From: Haplomitrium mnioides
Lineage: Eukaryota > Marchantiophyta > Haplomitriopsida > Calobryales
Length of the DNA: 38,882 nucleotides
Reading direction: 5' to 3'
NCBI GenBank assembly: GCA_049999725.1
Contig: JBNGIS010009993.1
Coordinates: forward strand, 1 to 38,882
Below the pieces are notes generated by a model, which made no database searches, had not been told where the DNA came from, and saw only the letters and a program-made list of their open reading frames with translations. The translations under genes were made by a program, and so were the position numbers. Shown here piece by piece: positions 31,532 to 38,882 of the stretch (the first letter of the stretch is position 1; every line of letters begins with the position of its first letter).

Positions 31532-32880
31532 CCAAGAAGGTTTCACACTCTTTGAGATGCTTTATAACAATGGCCATATCATTGGCCAATTACATAAGAG
31601 GTAGCAATTGTGAGCAAATTACATCTTGTTGAAGTAACAAGTGAAGGTTTTTGACAAAAACTATAAGAAGATGCCTTCTTTAATCTTGTTTAGGCAAGTC
31701 TCATGGTCAATGATGCTAAGTATCATATCTTTTCCATTCGAGATGGTATTCTCTATTGAGATAATCAAATATATATTCCACAAGATGATGCGCTTTGAGT
31801 GACCCAATTACAAGAATTATATGACATTCTAATCTTTAGGTATCTTGGAGTAGACAAGACTATAGAGTTGCTTCAACACACTTGATGGTGGCCAAACCTA
31901 GCTCGAGATGTTTGTGCTTTTGTTCACTCTTGTGAAAATTGTCAACAAAACAAGGCTTCAAATCACAAACTAGTTGGACTTCTACAACCACTACCAATGT
32001 CTCATGCCTGTTGGGAACATGTAAGTTTGGATTTGATCACTTTACTCCCAACCACGCATTGTGGGTTTATTGCCATTGTAGTGTTTGTAGGCAAGCTCAG
32101 CAAACAAATTTATTTAGCACTAATGGAAGATATGGTGGATGCTTTGCAATTGGCAAAAATTTACTTTGATATTGTCTTTTGCTATCATGTAATGCCCAAG
32201 GTGTTAATATCTGATAAAGATCCACGATTCTTTTGGAAGTTTTGGAGAGAGTTATTCCCTCTTTTGGGTACCAAACTCTGAATGTCTACATCTTATTGTC
32301 CTAAAAAAAAGGGAAAATTGAACATGCAAATTGCACTATGAAGGATATGCTTTGAGCATTTATCAACATTCATCACACAAATTGGAATAGTTTATTACCG
32401 GTTGTAGAGTTTGCTTACAACAACTCCAAACAAGCAGATACTGGATTTTCTTATTTCTTTCTTAATTCGAGTCAACATACTCTTGTTCATGATGGTTTTC
32501 TTTCTCCTTTTTCTTTTAATATTCCAAGTATTTCCACCTTTTTGTCTTATTTATCTTTTTATTTGCAAGATTTCCGAAACCATCTTGTTATTGCTCATAA
32601 TCGACAAAAACAATATGTCAACAAACATCGTCATGATTTCTCTTATGTTGTAGGTGACCAAGTTATGCTTTCTACTCATGATCTCTCTTTGTCTTTAACT
32701 ACTCAATTTTGTAAGCTATTTCTTGCTTGGATTGGTTCTTTCTCAATTTCTCAAGTTATTTCTTCCATTGTGTACAAACTTGATCTTCCTCTCTATATGA
32801 AGATTCATCATGTGTTCCATGTCTCTAAACTTAAGCCTTTTGTTTCTATTCCATTTTCTTTTCCAAATCATGTTCAAATT
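31532..32880 (+). pseudogene. chromovirus integrase
   Basis: The frame resumes with the RNase H-integrase linker (a DAL block near 31560). The zinc finger follows at 31815-31945: both His positions of HHCC are now Tyr, while the Cys pair CENCQQNKAS is kept; WWPNLARDV lies between. The core has SLDLITLLPTTHCGF (first Asp, 32030-32032), KVLISDKDPRFF (second Asp, 32213-32215) and KIEHANCTMKDML with the Glu at 32320-32322, in a frame shifted at the A8 run 32303-32310. Later blocks NWNSLLPVVEFAYNNS and HHVFHVSKLKPFV (about 32805-32850) are standard for gypsy integrase ends. Several stops interrupt it. Confidence 0.88.
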
Positions 32881-32904
32881 CCTCCACCATCTATAGTTCT
32901 TGAT

Positions 32905-33112
32905 GATCATAAAGAATATAAGATGGACTGTATTTTAGCAAAATGAGATTTCAAACGTAGGCAACATCATCTATCTCAATATAAAGTTTTGTAGAATGGC
33001 TATCCACTTCATGATGCTATATAGGAGCCATATTCTAATCTTGAGAATGCTCAAGAGGCTATTCGATTGTTTGAAATTGTTGGTCGTGACAATGACATCA
33101 TCGATGAGATTA
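32905..33112 (+). pseudogene. Integrase C-terminal chromodomain
   Basis: Directly after the KLKPFV block the frame reads EYKMDCILAK, a TGA, DFKRRQHHLSQYKVL, a TAG, NGYPLHDA, another TAG, EPYSNLENAQEAIRLF and two stops. The spacing of the Y/W...V.W.GYP...(T)WEP..NL.NA pattern is that of the chromodomain in chromoviruses, which targets integration to histone-marked chromatin. Two of the three stops stand where the aromatic Trp residues are expected (TGG to TAG), the other where Arg is likely. The frame is otherwise unbroken and ends at the LTR. Confidence 0.85.
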
Positions 33113-33586
33113 TATAATAGTATAAGTATGATGTTGTGCTATATACAAGAAAATAGAGAGGAGTGAAGAAAATGGTAGAGGGGTTTTTTTCAGAGTTGAA
33201 ATCATTTTATGACTACTTGGCTTTAGAGTTGCTTTATGTGAAGTGGTATAAGGTTAGTTTTATGATTGAAATGGGATAAAATTACTTGCCTTCAAAGTTT
33301 CTTTTAGGGAAGTAAGATAAGATCACTTTTAGGGTTGAAATTGGAAGCGGTTTGTAAGTGAATGAAAAGGGATTGCACATTCTTCTCTTGTATAAATAAA
33401 AGGGCTACATAACCCCTTTTTTAGTTATATAGCTCCTATCAAATCACTTGGGTTCGTTGGTTGTTTGGCTTTTTCTTTCCACTCTTGGTCTTAGCTTGGG
33501 CTTTGAGTTGCATTTGGTTGAGGAACTCTATTAGAGTGCACTACAAATTCTTACTAATTTGGAATTTGTCTTTGATTTTTGTTAGA
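33113..33586 (+). repeat. 3' LTR of chromovirus
   Basis: 474 bp against 473 bp for the 5' LTR. Start TATAATAG (decayed TGTAATAG), TATAAATA box near 33390, end TTTTGTTAGA (decayed TTTACA). The end is set by alignment with the other two LTR copies and by the near-duplication GCATG that follows. Confidence 0.8.
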
Positions 33587-33591
33587 GCATG
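33587..33591. repeat. Target-site duplication GCATG of chromovirus (right)
   Basis: Matches GTATG at 13304-13308 at four of five bases; the difference is a transition. Confidence 0.6.
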
Positions 33592-33858
33592 CTGCATTGA
33601 GTTTGTCAATATAAGACTACAAGTCCTAGTCTTGTTCATCAATCACTTCTTCAACTAAAGAGACAACAACTTCATTTTGTTGCCTCAACTTCCACTCTTT
33701 GGTTTTTTGAAAATGGAATAGAAAGTCAAGAGGGTAGGAAACCAAGGTTGGGGCTTGGTCTTGGTCATTTATGGTTTTATTAGCCCCATATCTCTTTCTT
33801 CCTTCTCTAACCCCCTTCAACTTTTTGGCAAACTGCCTCTTGAATGGTTTATCAACCT
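33592..33858 (-). pseudogene. Unidentified coding unit, upstream exon-like piece
   Basis: The minus strand reads VDKPFKRQFAKKLKGVREGR, then DQDQAPTLVSYPLDFLF, KEWKLRQQNEVVVSLVEEVI and, past two TAG codons, YIDKLNAAYHQVHKES across the chromovirus insertion point. The frame continues into 13303 downward once the chromovirus and one duplication are removed. A pyrimidine run ending in AG (minus strand, about 33859-33872) could be a splice acceptor. Family unknown. The basic start and amphipathic helix do not identify it. Confidence 0.42.
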
Positions 33859-33929
33859 TAAAAAAAAAAATTTCATTAGGAAAAATTTTGGAAACAAAAA
33901 AAGAAGGTGCAAAGAATAGAGAGTTCATG

Positions 33930-34220
33930 CATGCAAGGACTTAAGAGTCCATGCTCACATGGACTTAAGAGTCCAAACATGATTTGACTTTAAGAGTCCC
34001 TATTCCAATCGACTGAAGAGTTCATGCACGCTTGGACTTTGAAGTCCATGTGCGCATAGACTCTTTGGTCTATGTACCCAAGGTCTCTCAAGTCCATGTA
34101 CGCATAGACTTTGAAAAGTCCTTGCGCCCATTGTCTTTGCCGAGCAGTTTTTCTTTTTGCATTGCAAAGTCCATACAAGCATAGACTCTTTGAATTCCAT
34201 GTGCGCATGAACATGAACTC
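33930..34220. repeat. Array of AGTCCATG..CATRGACT palindromes
   Basis: About eight imperfect palindromes in 290 bp. Clear ones: 33946-33965, 34043-34062, 34091-34110 and 34168-34187, each about 20 bp with arms AGTCCATG / CATRGACT and a variable GC-alternating centre. Spacing is irregular (about 30-95 bp). Partial copies fill the gaps. No reading frame runs through it. Confidence 0.7.
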
Positions 34221-34224
34221 TACA

Positions 34225-35870
34225 AAGAGGTTAGTTAAAAAATAATTCAAACATAGTTTCCCAAAACAAATTGTCCAACAGTAATATCAAAAGCAAAAAG
34301 AATACCTACCAACAATTTTTTGAAACTTGAGTAAAAGGAAGACATCTTTGATTCTTCAGTATAGATGGGATATTTCATCCTCGCCTCCTCTAGAAACTAC
34401 AACAAACCTCCGAACAAAAGGATTTCACCATCACCGCCAAAACCTTATGTCTCTCCAACTTGCAAGACATTTCTTCAACTAAAAGCTCTTCAGCTTCTAT
34501 ACTTTTCAAAACAGAAATTTTTATTTTATCAAGAAGACACTAAAAAGACCTCCAATGTGTCAATTTCATGTCTTCTATTCTCTATGAACCTTTGGCCTTC
34601 AGCTTCTGGACTCTCACTAGGTTCTTCTCCTAGAATGAAAAAATGCTCTATTGCAATTCTTAGAGCTATCTACTTCAAAATGCAAGGTGGAATCAATTCA
34701 ACTCAGAAGTCACCGTCTTCTCAAGAGTTGACTTTGGTTTGATCTCCAACACAAATATTTATTTATTTTTTTAGATGATGCCATCTTGCTATCCATAAAT
34801 TATTGATGCCAATATTCAACCTTGAAGTCATCTTGAGATGGTACAATTGGTCATAATTTTCATCCGTTGCAAAAATTTGGGCCACCATTGGTGTGAACCC
34901 CACGTACACATAGCAATTGCAAAGCAAGAGTATGGGATTCTTTGCTCCGTACTTTGTAGTCAATAGTTTCCTTGGACCTACATTATGATTGCCTCTTGTA
35001 ATCTAGTACCTCTACTTGTTAGGGTTCTTGATATCAAACTATGACTTATCCTTTAACCCGCACTTCAAGTCCACAACAACAATAAGGAATGAATGCGTAT
35101 ATTTATTTGTGAGCATTCTCTATTCTAGAAGCTCCACAAAATCTTTGTTGAGGCACTTTTTTCTGAAATAGCCTCCAATTACCTTTTTTTGGTTTTGGTG
35201 GGTTTATATTCTCCAACCAAATTGTTATTATTTCCTCACAAACTCTACACCATTGGATTATAGACTCCCAGATCTTGTTTGTGTCTTTCTCTAAGGATCT
35301 ACTTGCTCATTCTCTTGAAATATGTGGAGACCTTTGTGCACTTGCCTCTTTGCTCTTGATGTAGGTTGTTGCACAAGCTTTGGCTCAACCTCCCATCAGA
35401 GCTACTAGAAGAGGATAATGATGGTGTTGGCATTGATGAGATTGGCCAAGAAGGCAATCAAATGAGCTCCTCTTAGACGGGCATTGGTGGCACCGGCTTC
35501 TTCTTTTGCAGTATCGGCTTCTTGTTTTTTGGACCTTCTACGGGCTCAACTTCTTTCCTTTTCTTTGTAGAAAACGGTCCACTTGTTGGTACCACATTGA
35601 ATGTTGATGCCTTCGAATGGAGCACACACTGTGTGAAGCTCAACCTTGGCTTCACTTTCAAAATCTTCAAGTTGAATACAAACTTCACAAAATCTCTTTC
35701 TACTTACTTTGCATTTGGGAAGGTATTGACAGAGTCAAATAAAAACTATGAAATTTGAAAAGAAGAAACATAATAGGGTTAAGGGCTGTTAACAAAAAAA
35801 CAAAAACAAGACTACATGAAGGTTATTTTTCCAAAATTCTAGTTGTCCTTGCTCCCAAGGACCCCAAGAC
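34225..35870. other. Non-coding or decayed coding DNA, unrecognised
   Basis: No family recognised. The minus strand at 35473-35688 has a Lys/Pro-rich frame (STKKRKEVEPVEGPKNKKP) that could be a decayed upstream exon of the unidentified unit, and 35340-35470 continues it with a serine-rich stretch, but stops are frequent. The plus-strand frame 34365-34742 shows no motif. Confidence 0.3.
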
Positions 35871-35879
35871 CCTACTCAA

Positions 35880-36060
35880 TATTGATTCCGATCCATGCGC
35901 ATATTGAGTCCAGAGTCCAATACAGAGGTGCGCTTAGACTCCATGCGTGTTTGGACTTTTTTGTGTGCAAGAAGTCTGTAGTCCAAACACATATGGATCT
36001 TAGAGTCCATGCATGCATGGAGCTCATAGTTTTGGGGTCCATACGCAAATGGACTCCAAA
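35880..36060. repeat. Second cluster of ATGYRYGCAT palindromes
   Basis: Contains a perfect CCATGCATGCATGG at 36007-36020 with GAG/CTC further out, GTCCATACGCAAATGGAC at 36037-36054, and several half-copies (GAGTCCA, GGACT) from 35888 on. The same family as the 33.9-kb array and the 2.1- and 4.7-kb copies. Confidence 0.6.
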
Positions 36061-37385
36061 TCTCTTCCAAGACTACAACCCTTGTAAAAAAAAAGAGTTA
36101 CAAGTTGTTACCTTTCCGTCTTTGTATGTCTCTTCTAAGTCAGTGGTGAATGGGTCTCAAGGCTTCAGTTTGTTGAAGCAAAACTTCTTCGGGGAAGTTG
36201 TGAAAAGAGTGATCACATCTTCATACTTTACAAGTAGCCCAATGTGGGCTTAATTTCCCTATAGAATCATTGTAGCATGGACCAAAAGGCCCATGTTGAA
36301 TTTTTTGCCTTCAATTTGGAAGAGATAAAGGTGATGATCTATGTCTATGATTGTACCACAACAAACTAGACATTTGTTGGGTAATTTGTGAGGCTCAATT
36401 TACTTGAAAACATTGGCATAGTGTTAAGGCTTTTGTTGTGCCAGTTTTGGAGCATTTACTTGAGATGTCATTTTCTCTATTATGAAAATAAGCAAAAAAA
36501 AACAAAATGTGTGAAAATGAACGATGAATACTTTATAAAAATTGGAGGGCAAAAATAGGCCAAATCACAAGAAATTGTGGATATGACCACAAAAAGAAAA
36601 CATAAGCTTAAAATTGAACTTGTGACAATGGAAAGAAACTTTCCATTGTTGCTTCTTTTATACTCGAATTTCAAAAAACACATTTTCCTACTAAAAATTG
36701 ATTTGGAGAGCTCTTCACACATAAGCTTGCATGGTGGAAAACAAATTAGCATTTAAAGCATTGCTTTTTTTCATCTTTCCAATTTGTTTTCCTTTCCCTT
36801 CATAAAATTCTCATTATGTTGTTGTTTTGCGGATTTTATCCCAAAAATCCATATTTTGGGTATACCAGCGTCTATAATGAGTATTTGTCTAAGCAATTCC
36901 TTCAATTTTGTAGTTTTTCATTACTATTCTTAACTAGAAAAAGTGCTCAAAATCAAGAAGTGATTAGAATTTCAAGATTCATGTTTCCAAGAAAGTGTTA
37001 CTTTTAACCATTAACTTGAGATAGTTTCAATTTGTTATTCCAAGGAAGGAAGTGTAGGAGTACCTTAAATGTTAAGTGTGATAGCAAAGATTTTGAGTCA
37101 AAACATGGCAATTGTTGAACAAGATGTATCAACAGAAGAAGATCGAGTGAGTGAACTCTAGAGATATGTGCATAAGATCAAAGAGTGAGTCTTATGCATG
37201 TATAGGATCAAGAAGTCAACCCAATGCATATATAAGATCAAGGAGTGAACTCAATGTGCACATAGAGTCCAAGACTCAACCTTCTTAATGCAGTGGATTT
37301 TTCTTTCCGGTCAAGAAATCAAAGTTTACTCTTTCTAGACATTATTCCAACAAGTCAACAGACTGACGTTCAAGTCGTATTCACG
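36060..37385. other. AT-rich non-coding DNA
   Basis: No gene recognised. Around 37160-37280 three spaced copies of a (C/T)ATGCA(T/C)(A/G)TATA(A/G)GATCAA(G)GAGT-like unit occur (near 37163, 37194 and 37225), a weak relative of the palindrome family. The rest is A+T-rich with no known frame. Confidence 0.4.
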
Positions 37386-37389
37386 AAAA

Positions 37390-38600
37390 GGTTGTGGAGG
37401 TTTCTTTGTCATCATTAGATAACAATGGCAATGCTCAAGATCCAAATCTATTTGCTCAAAAGATAAAAAGCATAGAGTCAAATGATTGTTTCAATTTTGG
37501 AGGTGACACCTTATCACCATTGACACCACTCAAACAACAAGTAAATTCTAAACAAGTTGGACTTCTAAGCAAGAATGGAAGATCCTCTAGAAATGGAAGT
37601 CATTTGGAGGAACCTTTAGACAATAGTTTAGGTAATGACTAAAAAAAAGAGTCTCAGTCATTGAATATTTCTCTCGAGGCAAAGTCATGAACATCAATTG
37701 TTTTAGAAATAACATTTCCTTCTACTCAAGATTTTGATGAAGATTCTGTTTCGGCATAGTCATGTTCTCCTATATCTCAAGGTGGTCCACATAGATCAAA
37801 AACATATTTCAAGAGAGAAAAAAAATCTCATAATGCATAAGATCTAAAAAATAATGCTTTATCTCTAATAGCTGGATTTGCCTACGGATCCAATCGACCA
37901 GCAAAGCATAAGAGTTCTTTGTTTGGGCCAAAACCCAAATGGGTAATTACTTTGCGTGACAATTCTTTGCTGAAGGTCCATCATACTAAGAGCTTTGTGA
38001 AAAAAAAACTCAATCTGATATCAATTTTGAAATTGAAGAAAACTGCATGTTGTCAAATAAATTGTTTGTCATTGTGCAAGATAGATGTTCTAAGAAATAC
38101 GAAAGAAACCTACTTTTGGCAAAGCAAGAAGAATCGAGATATTATCTTGCAGTAGGGAATACCAAGAAAAGACTTCAAACTTGACAATCAATTCACTGTG
38201 CCTGGCGATGCAATTTTTTCCAATGATATTATGAGAGAATACCCACTCATGAAGTTTTTAACTTGCTAGATAATTTTAGAAAACAGGAAGTTTATGACTA
38301 CTATACAACTTATTTGGAAGAAAAAGATCCCAATTGCATTATGAGCTTTTTTTTTTTGTTTTGCAAAACATTGGAGAACGAATTTTCCAAATGTTAAAAT
38401 TCCAAAATGCAATAGATTTTTTGTTTGTGAAGCCTATGAAGAAATTAAATCGTTGCAAAAGAAATATGTTTTGGAGTGTGGCAAAGGTAACAAATTTCTT
38501 TCTTTTTAAAACCTACCGTTATTATGATACTCTGTTTGCTGGAGTCAAAGCTTAGTTATGGAGATGTTAAGCTTTCTCAAACTGAGTGTATTAAGATATA
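37390..38600 (+). pseudogene. DUF7869-like transposon gene, copy 2, 5' part only
   Basis: From about 37645 this matches copy 1 (735-1830) in order and strand. It extends further upstream: a frame at 37394-37642 of 82 residues (a serine-rich low-complexity piece) is not present in copy 1. Blocks shared with copy 1 include FGPKPKWVITLRDNSL near 37918 and, in a decayed frame at about 38380, a version of NFPNVKIPKCNRFFVCEAYE. Similarity ends at about 38600 where the unclassified repeat starts, so the DUF7869 core is not in the window. Either the repeat inserted here and the rest follows beyond the window, or the copy is truncated. Confidence 0.5.
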
Positions 38601-38606
38601 AACAAC

Positions 38607-38882
38607 CGCTACTTTGAATCAGGAACCGCTACTGAGTTCATGTTTCATTTGGCGTTCGAAAAAACCAAATTTCAAATTTTAGCATCAAAAATCACTAATT
38701 TGACGCTAGTAATATTTTTTTTGCAAAAAAATGTAAAATTTTATATTCAAATTGCATATTTCACGAACACATTGTATTAACAAAAATCTTTTTACATGAA
38801 TTTTATCAAAATTGCTTTGAAAATATCTTCTTTAGAAAGGATGAGCATCATCGGATGGAATATATACTAAATGTGTAAGAAA
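38607..38882. repeat. Unclassified repeat, copy 2
   Basis: Starts with CGCTACTTTGAATCAGGAACCGCTACTGAGTTC, a motif containing CCGCTACT twice within 22 bases. It matches 6167 onward. It runs to the window edge, so length and class cannot be judged. The same strand as copy 1. Confidence 0.45.

Larger units (their letters stand above)
13309..33586 (+). mobile_element. Ty3/gypsy chromovirus, split by a nested element
   Basis: Two direct LTRs of 473 bp (13309-13781) and 474 bp (33113-33586) enclose gag, protease, RT and RNase H on the left (13831-16340) and integrase plus chromodomain on the right (31532-33112). Order RT-RNase H-integrase is the gypsy order. Without the nested insertion (16346-31526 plus one 5-bp duplication) the element is about 5.1 kb, a normal chromovirus size. 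The primer site matches initiator Met tRNA with one mismatch. Stops, frameshifts and lost catalytic residues show it is dead. The two LTRs differ more than those of the copia element, so it is probably the oldest element with visible ends here. Confidence 0.9.

Noticed and set aside
33587-33600. Chromovirus 3' LTR ending at GCTGCA (33596)
   Set aside because: It has a CA end but no matching duplication; alignment with the other two LTRs and the GTATG/GCATG pair favour an end at 33586.
33930-34220. Evenly repeated palindromes taken as a CRISPR array
   Set aside because: Spacing is irregular, repeats are imperfect, no cas genes exist and the context is a plant genome.
1-38882. tRNA, rRNA or snoRNA genes
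   Set aside because: No cloverleaf-like box A/box B pair or ribosomal sequence was noticed; the tRNA-like stretches are short primer sites only.

Overview
This window looks like gene-poor, repeat-packed nuclear DNA of a land plant. The retroelement protein families, the tRNA-derived primer sites and the AT-rich background all fit a plant. Old nested retroelements, long decayed LTRs and many C-to-T type stop codons suggest a large, slowly purged genome such as a gymnosperm's; that last step is inference. I see no intact host gene, no RNA gene and no bacterial feature.

Layout. 1-725: no gene recognised. 730-4258 (+): a broken DUF7869-like transposon gene; a second, truncated copy of its 5' part lies at 37390-38600. 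5830-6150 (+): fragment of a Ty1/copia reverse transcriptase. 6167-6390 and 38607-38882: two copies of an unclassified repeat. 7140-7836, 13043-13303 and 33592-33858 (-): pieces of one unidentified coding unit, split by retroelement insertions.

7837-13037 (+): a Ty1/copia element with 216/218-bp LTRs, a GTCAA target duplication, initiator-Met primer site, 1.5-kb purine-rich leader, gag, protease, integrase and RNase H, but the reverse transcriptase domain is missing. 13309-33586 (+): a Ty3/gypsy chromovirus with 473/474-bp LTRs and a C-terminal chromodomain. It is split inside its RNase H/integrase linker by a second Ty3/gypsy element at 16346-31526 (-), flanked by ACAAG duplications, with LTRs of 4642 and 3694 bp and an Asp-tRNA-type primer site. 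That inner element carries in its gag a solo LTR (25461-25899, TTATC duplication) of the same family as the outer chromovirus.

The most unusual feature is that the giant LTRs of the inner element each carry a sense-strand protein-coding remnant (about 18154-19271 and 28915-29742) and a 1.3-kb field of short CCTCCRAAA-type repeats. A second unexplained signal is a family of about 20-bp palindromes, consensus near AGTCYATGYRYGCATRGACT, scattered through the non-coding DNA on both sides of the nest (2.1, 4.7-4.9, 33.9-34.2 and 35.9-36.1 kb).

Order of events inferred: the unidentified minus-strand unit was hit by the chromovirus and, separately, by the copia element; the giant-LTR element entered the chromovirus; a new chromovirus copy entered the giant-LTR element and collapsed to a solo LTR. 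All elements are now decayed: stop codons, frameshifts and lost catalytic residues are visible in each pol gene.
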